Source: a virus. Taken from it: a stretch of 40,517 bases of DNA. The stretch lies in the IMG/VR virus record IMGVR_UViG_3300013114_000244, positions 1 to 40,517 of that record. The stretch is one strand, 5' to 3'. Made by a program: the position numbers and the translations under genes. The notes under the pieces were generated by a model. The model saw only the letters and a list, made by a program, of their open reading frames with translations. It searched no databases and was not told where the DNA came from. Each line of letters starts with the position of its first letter. Within the stretch, counting starts at the first letter, position 1. Below are positions 8,237-16,667 of the stretch, piece after piece.

Positions 8237-9838
8237 ATGGCAATAGGAAGAATAACAGGGCAAATGCTTTCAGCTAACTTGGCACGGTCAGGTACTGATT
8301 TAGCATTTGAAACAAATTTATTAGCCTTAGACGTCAGTAATAGTAGAGTTGGTATAGGAACAGCCAGTCCGGCAACTACATTACACATTTCGGCTACAGA
8401 CGCAGTTAGAATAGCATCAGGTACAACAGCACAAAGACCTGGTTCACCAGCACACGGTGATCTAAGATACAACTCAACACTTGCAACAATTGAAGGATAT
8501 TCAAACAGTGCTTGGGCTAACTTGGCATCTGGTTCAACAATTCAAGATGCTGACGAAGACACAAAAATACAAGTTGAAGAAAGTTCAGACGAAGATTTAA
8601 TCAGAATGGATATAGCAGGTTCTGAAATTTTACAAGTAGGCGCTTCTGGTTTAACATTCACAGCAGGTGGAGTTGTAGGTAACTTAACAGTTTCAGGTAA
8701 CTTAACAGTTTCAGGAACTACATCAACACTTTCAACTACAAACACAGTTATCGCAGATAACATTATAGAATTAAACACCGGTATATCAGCTAGTACAAAC
8801 GACGCAGGTATTATCGTAGAACGTGGTTCTACAGGTGATAATGCGACATTGACTTGGGATGAATCAGCAGACCAGTGGGTAGTTGGAACAACAACTGCCA
8901 CAGGTGCAGATAAATCAGGTGGAATATCAGTAACAACAGGAAATATGTTATTGACTAACACTGGTGGAGCAAGTTGGACAACGGCTTGTGTATTCAATGA
9001 TGCATCAAGTAACGATTTAGACTTTAGAATGGAAAGTGCGGCAAACACACACGCTTTCTTTTTAGATGGATCAGCAAATGCAATTGGTATTAACAACAGT
9101 GCACCAGTTTATGAATTGGATGGCGGTGGTTCTACTAACGCATGGAGATTCCCAGTAGGTAATACTTCACAAAGACCAACAGGTGCAACAGGTGTTATAA
9201 GATTTAACAGTGAAACTGGAGCATACGAAGGTTGCACAGACGGATCAACATACGTATCACTAGCAACATCTAGTTCTACAGCACCAACTATATCTAAAGT
9301 ATCAGCAACTGGAGACGGATCAACAACAACATTCGCACTTTTTAGTACAGCGCCGGCGGCGGTGGCTAACGTGCTTGTGTTCATTGATAACGTTTATCAA
9401 GAACCAACTGAAAACTATACAGTATCAAGCACAAATATAACATTTACTTCGGCTCCGCACAGTGCGGCTAGAATATTTGCTATAACTGGCTTTGACAATA
9501 CTGCATTAGTAACAGGTGGAATTGCTAGAACAGAAACAAGTTCAGTTAACTTTACATCATCTGCAACTAACATTTTAACATTTAACGGGTCAACTTACAG
9601 GTCAGCAGAATTATTCATTACTTTGCAAGATTCTGCAAATACTGAATATGCTTGTATGAAAGCTAACGTGGCTCACAATGGTTCAACAGCATTCGGAAAC
9701 GTATATGGTGTTGTAAACACTGGATCAAGTGATTTAGGAACACTTACATTTGTTTATAACTCGGGTACAGTTGAAATTAAAGCAGTATCAAGTGGTGGCG
9801 TAACAGCGGCTACTGTACAATACTCATTAATGGCGTAA
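8237..9838 (+). CDS. Tail-fibre-like protein, MAIGRI type
   Basis: 533 residues built from nearly all modules of the island. It has the N-terminal attachment-type module (MAIGRITGQML..., SRVGIGTASP, residues 1-50), a GTTAQRPGSPAHGDLRYNS unit (~57-75), a TLSTTNTVIADNIIELNTG and GIIVERGSTGDNATLTWDE pair (~170-215), a second TSQRPTGATGVIRFNSETG unit, a GDGSTTTFALF...NYTVSS unit, and finally one copy of the ~113-residue repeat that is tandemly multiplied in the gene at 11128 (LTFNGSTYRSAELFITLQ...). It has a clear Shine-Dalgarno. Structural fibre or adhesin role inferred. Confidence 0.75.
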   Translation: MAIGRITGQMLSANLARSGTDLAFETNLLALDVSNSRVGIGTASPATTLHISATDAVRIASGTTAQRPGSPAHGDLRYNSTLATIEGYSNSAWANLASGSTIQDADEDTKIQVEESSDEDLIRMDIAGSEILQVGASGLTFTAGGVVGNLTVSGNLTVSGTTSTLSTTNTVIADNIIELNTGISASTNDAGIIVERGSTGDNATLTWDESADQWVVGTTTATGADKSGGISVTTGNMLLTNTGGASWTTACVFNDASSNDLDFRMESAANTHAFFLDGSANAIGINNSAPVYELDGGGSTNAWRFPVGNTSQRPTGATGVIRFNSETGAYEGCTDGSTYVSLATSSSTAPTISKVSATGDGSTTTFALFSTAPAAVANVLVFIDNVYQEPTENYTVSSTNITFTSAPHSAARIFAITGFDNTALVTGGIARTETSSVNFTSSATNILTFNGSTYRSAELFITLQDSANTEYACMKANVAHNGSTAFGNVYGVVNTGSSDLGTLTFVYNSGTVEIKAVSSGGVTAATVQYSLMA

Positions 9839-9873
9839 TTAGTATAGTATAATATAACCTTATAGATAATTTT

Positions 9874-9915
9874 AAACGCTCTAACGATAAATATTGTTGT
9901 TAGAGCGTTTTTTTT
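9874..9915 (+). terminator. Intrinsic terminator with a late promoter in its loop
   Basis: A 12-bp perfect stem AAACGCTCTAAC / GTTAGAGCGTTT (874-885 with 899-910 of this kilobase) ends in an eight-T run. The 13-nt loop contains GATAAATA, a late-promoter octamer. Transcripts arriving from upstream contain both arms and should terminate. A transcript started by the loop promoter would begin near the right arm, lack the left arm, and escape. Confidence 0.85.
9886..9893 (+). promoter_or_regulatory. Late promoter variant (GATAAATA) inside terminator loop
   Basis: GATAAATA within the loop of the terminator at 9874-9915, upstream of the fibre gene at 9965, which has a good ribosome-binding site (GGGAGAA). 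It is the only late octamer found between the two fibre genes. Confidence 0.6.
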
Positions 9916-9964
9916 ACGACTAAAATCTCTAACACTTTAATAATATCATGCGGGAGAATGAACC

Positions 9965-10975
9965 ATGACAACACGTAACTTTAGAGTTAACACTGGATTA
10001 GAAGTAGGTGATATAGTAATATCAGCTAGTGCTAATACCATTACTGGCGGATCAACAGCGGCACCTAGTGCTGACGGTCAGTTTGCCAATAAAAAATATG
10101 TTGATGACGGTCTAGCAGGCCTTTCACAGACATCGATTAGTTCAGGAACAACTAACATAACTGTGGCTTCAACAACTGCAACTACTACAATTAGTGGTAG
10201 TGCGGCCTTAACAATTGACGGTACTAATACAAGAGTACACGGTAACTTAATTGTTGACGGTACAAGAACTGAGTTGAACACATCAACACTATCAGTTGAA
10301 GATAATATCATTGAAGTAAACAGAGGAATATCATCTAATAGTGGTATGCCAACTTACTCAGGTATTAAAGTAAACAGAGGCGAAACATCAACAGCAACAG
10401 AAGAAGATTTATTCTGGGTATGGGATGAAGCATTTGCAGATGACGGTACAACTACTTACGGTAACGCAGGTGGTGCCTTTACAGCATTGAGATCTGCTAC
10501 GGCGGCTCCAACAGCAACAGAGGCTAATTTAGTCGATATACGATGTAACGTAATACACGCGACATCAACTTCGGCTCAATACGCGGACGTTGCCGAGCGT
10601 TTCGAAGCAGACGCTCCTATGGCAGAAGGTGCAGTAGTAGAAATCGGTGGTGGAGAAGAAATCACCGAAGTATCAACTGAACTTTCAGAAAATGTTTTTG
10701 GTGTAATTTCAACTAAACCAGCATATGCCATGAACGCAGGTGCAGGTAACAGTGATTCACATCCGTTTGTTGCAATGACAGGAAGAAGTCCTGTTAGAGT
10801 AACAGGTCTTGTTGAAAAAGGACAAAGACTAGTTTCCAGTTCAATTAAAGGTACTGCAAGAGCAGTAGCTAATGGTGAAACAATTACTCCTTTCCATGTA
10901 ATCGGAAGAGCTTTAGAAAGCAAATCTGATGCAGGTATTGGATTGGTAAATTGTGCAGTGAGAACTAACAACTAA
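9965..10975 (+). CDS. Fibre-type structural protein with conserved C-terminal YADVAE domain
   Basis: 336 residues. The N-terminal part has a KKYVDDGL linker and the IDGTNTRVHGNLIVDGTR / ELNTSTLSVEDNIIEVNRG modules, nearly duplicated from the gene at 280. The C-terminal ~140 residues form a distinct domain starting QYADVAERFEADAPMAEGAVVEIGG and ending in GRSPVRVTGLVEKGQRLVSS. I know similar C-terminal domains from structural proteins of marine T4-like phages. They may act in assembly or self-processing, but I cannot assign an activity. ATG 9965 follows a good GGGAG ribosome-binding site. A UUCG-loop terminator follows. Confidence 0.7.
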   Translation: MTTRNFRVNTGLEVGDIVISASANTITGGSTAAPSADGQFANKKYVDDGLAGLSQTSISSGTTNITVASTTATTTISGSAALTIDGTNTRVHGNLIVDGTRTELNTSTLSVEDNIIEVNRGISSNSGMPTYSGIKVNRGETSTATEEDLFWVWDEAFADDGTTTYGNAGGAFTALRSATAAPTATEANLVDIRCNVIHATSTSAQYADVAERFEADAPMAEGAVVEIGGGEEITEVSTELSENVFGVISTKPAYAMNAGAGNSDSHPFVAMTGRSPVRVTGLVEKGQRLVSSSIKGTARAVANGETITPFHVIGRALESKSDAGIGLVNCAVRTNN

Positions 10976-11002
10976 TAAATACTAATACTTTTTAGTAAAA
11001 TT

Positions 11003-11031
11003 AAAGGCGGTCTTCGGATCGCCTTTTTTTT
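11003..11031 (+). terminator. Intrinsic terminator with UUCG tetraloop
   Basis: A 10-bp stem (AAAGGCGGTC with GATCGCCTTT, one G-T wobble) is capped by an exceptionally stable C(TTCG)G loop and followed by an eight-T tract. It closes the unit of the gene at 9965. A late promoter starts 6 nt later. Confidence 0.92.
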
Positions 11032-11036
11032 ATCCC

Positions 11037-11044
11037 GATAAATA
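11037..11044 (+). promoter_or_regulatory. Late promoter variant (GATAAATA) with long leader
   Basis: GATAAATA directly after the terminator. The predicted leader is about 78 nt, contains a small GTGTAA / TTACAC hairpin (11083-11101) and ends in AAAGGAG before ATG 11128. Confidence 0.7.
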
Positions 11045-11127
11045 CAATTACTGCTGTCAGTCGGCAATGTAAACGAGACTGTGTGTAATGTATTGTTACA
11101 CTAACATATTAAAGGAGACCTAGAGTT

Positions 11128-14100
11128 ATGGCTATAGGCCGTATATCTGGATCAGTACTAAAGTCTAACCTTACAAGGAATGGTACCGATCTGGCTTTTG
11201 AAACAAATCTACTTTATCTTGACGTCACGAATAATCGTGTAGGTATAGGTACTTCTTCCCCATCAACAACATTAGACATAAACGGAACAGTAAACGCAAC
11301 AACAGTAACAGCAGGCACACTAACAGCTTCTGGTACAGGTACGGATGCATTATTAACATTAACTACTACAGAAGCAAGTGCATCAGCAAGTCCAATTATA
11401 GCATTAAAAAGAAATAGCGGAAGTCCAGCAGGCTCAGACAATTTAGGAACAATAAAATTTTTAGGTGAAAATGCGGCTGATCAAGAAGTTGAGTATGGAA
11501 ATATAACCTCTAAAATTTTTAGTACAACTGACGGATCTGAAGCTGGAAAAATACAAGTTCAGGTAATGAGCTCTGGTGCTCTTACAAATTCTATGCGTTT
11601 TGAACCAGAAGGAATATTTTTAAACACATCAAACACTATTATTTTTGAAGGTGCAACTGCTGACAATTACGAAACTACATTAACAGTTGTAGACCCAACT
11701 GCAGATAGAACAGTATCTTTACCCAATGCAACAGGTACAGTTGCGGTTTATGCCAGCGACGGAAGTAATGGACAAGTATTACAAACTGATGGAAGTGGAA
11801 CATTATCATTTGCAGAAGCAGGTGGTGGTGGCGGTGGAAACAACACAGCAGTAAAACAATTTAATTATTATAAACTTACAACAACATCAGCAGTTATAGA
11901 TGAATTTGATATAGGAGAATTTAGAGGTGCTGTTTATGATATAGGTATAGAAGAAACTACTAATAATTTTATTGGACACGTAAAAGTTTCTGTTGTACAT
12001 AATGACTCAACTCCTTATGTTACAGTATATAATGTTAACGAAGACAGTACAAGAATAGTAGATTTTACTGTGGCAATATCAGGAGATATGTTACAATTAT
12101 CTGCGGCAACTAATAGTTCTTCACACACAAATTTAAGAATACACAGAATTGCATTAGGAGACCATCATGAGACAGTTGCAAATACAAACTCAAAAATTAT
12201 TGCAACAAGTACAGCAATAGGTTCTACTGCAACTACATTAGATCAATTTACAAAAACAGATATACAAGGTGCAAAATATATTATATTAATAAAAGATTCA
12301 ACACAAGGTGACTACCAAATTTCAGAAATGAGTATGACTCATAATGGAACAACAGTTTTCTTTGATGATTATGCAAAAGTATCAACTAGAAGTGCTTATG
12401 GATATACTTTTACAGCAACAATTTCATCAGCAACAGTAACATTATCAGGAGCATCAACAGTTGGTACAACTGGTACTGCAATATTATATAGACAAGATTT
12501 AGGATCTAAAACAAAATTAGGCGAAGTAGATAATCATTTATACGGTAAAAAAAGTGATATGGATTCTACTGTTGAAACAGTAGATTCATTTGATGTATTC
12601 AAATACAAAACTGCAAGATATTTTATAAATGTAGGAAATTCTGGAAGTACTGAATATCAGAATTCTGAGATTGTTATGACTGTTAATGCGGCAGGTACTG
12701 ATACAACAATATCTGAAAGTGTAATATACACAGGAAATAATACTCTTACAACATTTTCAGCAGATGTTTCTGGAGGCAAAGCAAGATTAAGAGCATCTAG
12801 TTCTACTAATAGTGTAATTTATTTTGCAAGATTAGGAATGGAAGCCGATAATATTTACAGAGCAAACGCACAAACATCAGATGATTTATATATTACACAC
12901 AATAATATTAATTTAACAGCTGAAATGCTTGACTTATCTGGCGCTACAGGATCATTAAAACTACCTTCTGGTACAACTGCACAACGTTCAACAGGTGCCG
13001 TTGGTATGTTAAGATATAACACAACAACAAGTACGTACGAAAGATATGACACTAGTGGTTGGACAGCAATTACAACAACTTCTTCAACTTCAGATTTAAG
13101 TGATACAACAACAGGAAATAAAACTTCTGTTGGTACATCTGCAACAAACATTGATACATTTGCTTCAAGTTCTTTTGATTCAGCATTTTATCTTGCAGTA
13201 ACAAGAGACGAAATTAATGATGAAACTGCCACAGATCAAATAAGTTTAGTACACAATAATACAACGGCATTTGTTGCATCTGGTGGTGGTGTGCGATCAG
13301 GAGATAATGATCATATAACATATACAGCAGACATTAGTGCTAGTACAGTAAGATTAAGAGGTACAGGTTCAAGTGATGTAAACTCTATAAAATATTTTAG
13401 AATTGCGATGGGTGACAGTACAAGTGCTACGTCATCAGGTAACACTGCAATTGTATTAAACACAGATGTTGATAGTGCTGTAGAAAATATAGATACATGG
13501 GCTCATGCTTCTTACAGAGGTGCAAAATATTATATTAGTGCAAACAATTCATCAAAAACTGAATTACAAAATATAGAATGTTCAGTTGTTCACAACGGAA
13601 CAACCGCCTTTATTGCAACATACAACGACGTATACACTGGTAATAATGCCTTGATAACATTGACAGCAGATATTAGTGGAAGTGATGTAAGATTACGTGC
13701 AACAGGAAATGAACCAAATACTGCTGTTAAGATGTTTAGAATTTTATTAGGAGATTCAGAATCAGACACAACTGGTGACAACACAAAAGTTGTTGGTGCA
13801 GTAACAGTATCATCATCTGCAACAGCAATAGATACTTTCTCAAGTGATTCATACACCGGTTCTCACTATGTTGTAGTTGGTTACAACTCAAGTGAGTCTG
13901 GTACACCAGCATCTGTTTCAGAAGTATATGTAGTACACGACGGAACAACTGCTTACGTAAGTTCAGGACCAATTGTATCATCAAAAGGCACAGACCAATT
14001 AACATTTACAGCGGCATTATCAGGTACAACTGTAACATTAAACGCATTGAGTACAAGTGGAGGTTCTACAACTGTTAATGCTTTTAGAACACATATACAA

Positions 14101-14688
14101 AGAACAGCGGCAGGTGCCTCAACATCATTACAAGTTTTAACAAGTAATGATCAAACAATCACAGGTGATAAAACTTTTGCGGATAATGCCAAAGTTATGT
14201 TGGGTACTGGAGAAGATTTAAAAATATATCACTCAGGTAGCCACAGTATTATCCAAGATTCTGGTGCAGGTAACTTAAAAATCAGAGCTAGTATTACACA
14301 AATAATGGGTACTAGTAATGACGAAAACCATGCAGTCTTTACTGAGGATGGTTCAGTAGAACTTTATCATAATGGTACAAAGATGATTGAAACATCATCC
14401 ACTGGTGTTGCATTAAGTGGTGTTATGGCAATGGCTGTTGAATCAGGTGATCCATCAACTGTGGCAAACAATGCTCACATATATGCTAAAGACGATACGG
14501 CAAGTGCTGAAGTATATGTAAGAGACGAAGCAGGTAACGTTACAAAACTTTCACCGCACAATAAACAAGGTGAATGGGAATATTTCTCAAGAAATACAAT
14601 AACAGGTAAAACTGTTAGAGTTAATATGGAAGAAATGATTAAAGATATTGAAAAATTAACAGGTAAAAAATATATTAAGGAGGAATAA
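11128..14688 (+). CDS. Long tail-fibre protein with six tandem ~113-residue repeats
   Basis: 1186 residues, the largest protein here. Residues 1-50 are the shared MAIGRISG... NRVGIGTSSP module. Six copies of a beta-rich repeat follow (F-D-x-F/W..., ...V-H-N-x-T..., ...A-D-I-S..., ...R-I-x-L/M-G-D), with equivalent codons at 11899, 12241, 12583, 13153, 13492 and 13831. The spacing is 114, 114, 190, 113 and 113 codons, and the long interval holds an inserted GTTAQRSTGAVGMLRYNTT module. The C-terminus returns to a YHSGSHSIIQDSGAGNLKIRA fibre motif and a charged tail (VNMEEMIKDIEKLTGKKY). Its stop overlaps the next start within AAGGAGGAATAATG. Probably a long fibre shaft. Confidence 0.8.
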   Translation: MAIGRISGSVLKSNLTRNGTDLAFETNLLYLDVTNNRVGIGTSSPSTTLDINGTVNATTVTAGTLTASGTGTDALLTLTTTEASASASPIIALKRNSGSPAGSDNLGTIKFLGENAADQEVEYGNITSKIFSTTDGSEAGKIQVQVMSSGALTNSMRFEPEGIFLNTSNTIIFEGATADNYETTLTVVDPTADRTVSLPNATGTVAVYASDGSNGQVLQTDGSGTLSFAEAGGGGGGNNTAVKQFNYYKLTTTSAVIDEFDIGEFRGAVYDIGIEETTNNFIGHVKVSVVHNDSTPYVTVYNVNEDSTRIVDFTVAISGDMLQLSAATNSSSHTNLRIHRIALGDHHETVANTNSKIIATSTAIGSTATTLDQFTKTDIQGAKYIILIKDSTQGDYQISEMSMTHNGTTVFFDDYAKVSTRSAYGYTFTATISSATVTLSGASTVGTTGTAILYRQDLGSKTKLGEVDNHLYGKKSDMDSTVETVDSFDVFKYKTARYFINVGNSGSTEYQNSEIVMTVNAAGTDTTISESVIYTGNNTLTTFSADVSGGKARLRASSSTNSVIYFARLGMEADNIYRANAQTSDDLYITHNNINLTAEMLDLSGATGSLKLPSGTTAQRSTGAVGMLRYNTTTSTYERYDTSGWTAITTTSSTSDLSDTTTGNKTSVGTSATNIDTFASSSFDSAFYLAVTRDEINDETATDQISLVHNNTTAFVASGGGVRSGDNDHITYTADISASTVRLRGTGSSDVNSIKYFRIAMGDSTSATSSGNTAIVLNTDVDSAVENIDTWAHASYRGAKYYISANNSSKTELQNIECSVVHNGTTAFIATYNDVYTGNNALITLTADISGSDVRLRATGNEPNTAVKMFRILLGDSESDTTGDNTKVVGAVTVSSSATAIDTFSSDSYTGSHYVVVGYNSSESGTPASVSEVYVVHDGTTAYVSSGPIVSSKGTDQLTFTAALSGTTVTLNALSTSGGSTTVNAFRTHIQRTAAGASTSLQVLTSNDQTITGDKTFADNAKVMLGTGEDLKIYHSGSHSIIQDSGAGNLKIRASITQIMGTSNDENHAVFTEDGSVELYHNGTKMIETSSTGVALSGVMAMAVESGDPSTVANNAHIYAKDDTASAEVYVRDEAGNVTKLSPHNKQGEWEYFSRNTITGKTVRVNMEEMIKDIEKLTGKKYIKEE

Positions 14689-15323
14689 TGCCAAAACGAT
14701 ATAGTTTAATGAAAGTAGAAGACGAAGATACTGAGGGTAAAACAGTAACGGATAAAGATCCTGACTTTCACAAAAAACAAATATTTCATAAAGTACAAAT
14801 TAAAAATCGTTCTACTAGTGAAAATGCATTATTACTTTCTACAATTGACGATGGATCAGCAAGTGGTCCTTTACTTACATTAGAAAGATTTTCCGACAGT
14901 CCAGCAAAAAGTGATATATTAGGAAAAATACAATTTAAAGGTAAAAATTCAGAGGGCACTTTAATACGTTATGCAAGTATTGATACTAAAATTAGAGATC
15001 CAAATGTTGGTACAGACGATTCTGCTTTACAGTTTACTGTAAGAGTTGGTGGACAACATAAGTCAATGTTAATTGTACAAAACGATGGAGTACTTGTTCA
15101 CGTAGATAAACCGTTAATGTTACAGGCACAAGGTTATAAAAAAATTAGATTATTTGGTAGAAAGGCTACTGGAAGAAGAGATATTGATTTTCCAGATCAA
15201 GCCGGAACTGTAATGGTTAATGAATCAGGAAAAGTTATGGCAACCGACTTACCAACAAGCGATCCTAACAACGAAGGTCAACTCTGGAACGATAGCGGCA
15301 CAGTAAAAATTAGTGCAGGGTAA
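14688..15323 (+). CDS. Fibre-associated structural protein
   Basis: 211 residues, translationally coupled to the long fibre gene: AAGGAGG precedes ATG 14688 and the upstream stop overlaps it (TAATG). The N-terminal 40 residues are charged (KVEDEDTEGKTVTDKDPDFHKK). The rest resembles fibre modules: LLTLERFSDSPAKSDILGKIQFKGKNSEG parallels residues of the 11128 fibre (IIALKRNSGSPAGSDNLGTIKF), and RDIDFPDQAGTVMV parallels VSLPNATGTVAV. A fibre partner, cap or chaperone is plausible. There is no coiled-coil typical of T4 gp38 or gp57A chaperones. Confidence 0.65.
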   Translation: MPKRYSLMKVEDEDTEGKTVTDKDPDFHKKQIFHKVQIKNRSTSENALLLSTIDDGSASGPLLTLERFSDSPAKSDILGKIQFKGKNSEGTLIRYASIDTKIRDPNVGTDDSALQFTVRVGGQHKSMLIVQNDGVLVHVDKPLMLQAQGYKKIRLFGRKATGRRDIDFPDQAGTVMVNESGKVMATDLPTSDPNNEGQLWNDSGTVKISAG

Positions 15324-15325
15324 TT

Positions 15326-15391
15326 ATGCGTTGGGTTTATTTTTTATTAGTATTGTTTGTTATTATGGCAGTCACTTTTGCTAACATTTAA
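15326..15391 (+). CDS. 21-residue single-helix membrane microprotein
   Basis: ATG 15326 follows the previous stop by 2 nt. The 21-residue product is one hydrophobic helix with a basic N-terminus (MRW, then VYFLLVLFVIMAVTFA). No Shine-Dalgarno is obvious, so translation would depend on coupling or re-initiation. Its last 4 nt overlap the end of another membrane microprotein on the opposite strand. Tiny transmembrane proteins in phages can act as holin- or antiholin-like regulators, but nothing here proves that. It may be a chance reading frame, although the charge pattern and position argue for a gene. Confidence 0.45.
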   Translation: MRWVYFLLVLFVIMAVTFANI

Positions 15392-15471
15392 ATAGCATTT
15401 CCGTAGAAAGATAAAACAACCATAGCAATTATAAAAAGTGCCATTAAAAAAATAACTAATTTTCTTATCAT
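15388..15471 (-). CDS. 27-residue single-helix membrane microprotein
   Basis: The leftward start overlaps the SGNH-like gene's stop as ATGA (15468-15471), a classic coupling arrangement, so it is the third gene of the Nudix operon. The product has a basic start (MIRK) and one ~18-residue hydrophobic helix (LVIFLMALFIIAMVVLSF), then YGNAI. A membrane-anchored partner of the upstream hydrolases or a holin-like peptide are both possible. The function is unknown. It converges on a similar-sized membrane microprotein on the plus strand. Confidence 0.55.
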   Translation of the reverse strand: MIRKLVIFLMALFIIAMVVLSFYGNAI

Positions 15472-16232
15472 TGAATCGACTTTACTATTTTACACATATC
15501 TTCATTAAATTTTTTATCAATAACGTGACCTTGTACACCTTTTGTATAATTGTTTAAGAAATTATTAAAATTATTAATTAAAACTTTGTCTTTTATTGAT
15601 TTGGGTATTAAATTTTTATTGTCAAAAATAAAATAATCATTAATATTATTTTTCACAGACAAATAATGTAATTTTTCAACAATTTTTTTGTAATGTTTTT
15701 CTAAATAATTTTCTTTAACAATTAACTTTTTATATCTTTTTTTAATTAGATCTATTTCTTTTTGATAAAAATTTTTACTAAACATAAAATTACTGTTACG
15801 TTCAATATCTGTAGGAAGTACATTAATTCTACCATATTTTTTATTAAATTTTAAAAACATTCTACTAAAAGTAGGCAACTGATGAATAACAAGCAATTTA
15901 GGTAATGTGTTCTGTTTCAAAAAATTTGAATATGATAATAACGATCTACCTACTGATGCTCCGATTACTGACAAATTTATTACAGGTATTCCTGTTTGTT
16001 TTTGAAGCAGTGCAGGCCAACTACTTTCTCTTTCTTCTTCATGCCATTTTTTGTTGGCTGTATCGTGTAAATCTTTGAAGTTAATTTTTCCTAATGAAAA
16101 ATTATTTTTGTACCATTTTAAAATTTCAAATTGACGTTGTTTATCGTTTTTAAAAATACCCAACAAGTGGTCGTTCATTTCACAACCTGTTGAATGGGAG
16201 CAACCAGTTACAACAATTTTTTCATATGGCAT
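15468..16232 (-). CDS. SGNH/GDSL-like hydrolase
   Basis: 254 residues. The N-terminal strand-nucleophile elbow VVTGCSHSTGCEM (residues 7-19) has the GxSxS form seen in SGNH-like proteins of marine phages, with Ser12 as the likely nucleophile. A second block, SSWPALLQKQTGIPVINLSVIGASVGRSL (~residues 70-98), provides the Gly. A C-terminal GHVIDKKFNED could supply the catalytic His and Asp. SGNH enzymes are esterases, often deacetylating sugars. The middle (~130-215) is very Lys/Asn/Ile-rich. It sits 1 nt downstream of the Nudix gene and overlaps the microprotein downstream. The substrate is unknown; glycan or peptidoglycan acetyl groups are a guess. Confidence 0.6.
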   Translation of the reverse strand: MPYEKIVVTGCSHSTGCEMNDHLLGIFKNDKQRQFEILKWYKNNFSLGKINFKDLHDTANKKWHEEERESSWPALLQKQTGIPVINLSVIGASVGRSLLSYSNFLKQNTLPKLLVIHQLPTFSRMFLKFNKKYGRINVLPTDIERNSNFMFSKNFYQKEIDLIKKRYKKLIVKENYLEKHYKKIVEKLHYLSVKNNINDYFIFDNKNLIPKSIKDKVLINNFNNFLNNYTKGVQGHVIDKKFNEDMCKIVKSIQ

Positions 16233-16233
16233 T

Positions 16234-16662
16234 TTAAGTTATTAAATCTAAAATAGTTTGGAGTTTACCTTTAATTGCTTTATTATTGAGCGTATTTCGT
16301 AACCCTGCGTGTAAATTTTTTGGCCAACACTCAAAATTACACCAACAATATCCTGAATGCTCTTTATTTAATTTTGCTACAAATTCATTTTCAACTGCAA
16401 TAAGATATGTATTAAAATAAAACTGTTGATCATTTGATGTAAACAATTCTAATGGAATTACTTTTTTAAATGTAGGTGGGTGACCAATTTCTTCTGTAAT
16501 TTCTCTTTTTAAACCTTCAAATGCAGATTCAGTATAACGTGCTCGTCCACCAACTAAACCCCACATACCCCTAGTTTTAAAATCGGTTCTTTGTAATAAA
16601 AGAAAACGTTTAGTTGACGTTGCATAGAATAACGCACCTGAACAAATAATATTCTTTTCCAT
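16234..16662 (-). CDS. Nudix hydrolase
   Basis: 142 residues with a complete Nudix box G-x5-E-x7-R-E-I-T-E-E-I-G at ~residues 39-60 (GRARYTESAFEGLKREITEE), the metal-binding helix that hydrolyses nucleoside diphosphates linked to another group. The preceding LLLQRTDFKTRGMWGLVGG is the typical approach strand, close to GDP-mannose hydrolase and MutT-like members. The C-terminus has several Cys and Trp (YCWCNFECW). It is first in a leftward operon with its own -35/-10 promoter, unlike the late genes around it, so it is probably expressed early. Possible substrates are oxidised nucleotides, sugar-nucleotides, RNA caps or alarmones. Confidence 0.85.
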   Translation of the reverse strand: MEKNIICSGALFYATSTKRFLLLQRTDFKTRGMWGLVGGRARYTESAFEGLKREITEEIGHPPTFKKVIPLELFTSNDQQFYFNTYLIAVENEFVAKLNKEHSGYCWCNFECWPKNLHAGLRNTLNNKAIKGKLQTILDLIT

Positions 16663-16667
16663 AACTT

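Noticed and set aside
8542-9096. 184-codon minus-strand open frame opposite the 8237 fibre
   Set aside because: Shadow of the fibre frame, with the same biased composition. Similar shadows opposite the other fibre and sheath genes were rejected for the same reason.
10974-10981. AATAAATA as an active promoter for the 11128 fibre
   Set aside because: It lies upstream of the UUCG terminator (11003-11031), so a transcript would be stopped after about 45 nt. The GATAAATA at 11037 is the better promoter. A tiny RNA cannot be excluded.
11083-11101. Riboswitch in the 11128 fibre leader
   Set aside because: Only a 6-bp hairpin (GTGTAA/TTACAC) is visible in the ~78-nt leader, with no recognisable aptamer.
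11899-14100. CRISPR-like array
   Set aside because: The regular spacing is a coding repeat of about 340 nt with protein-level similarity, not short direct repeats with unique spacers.
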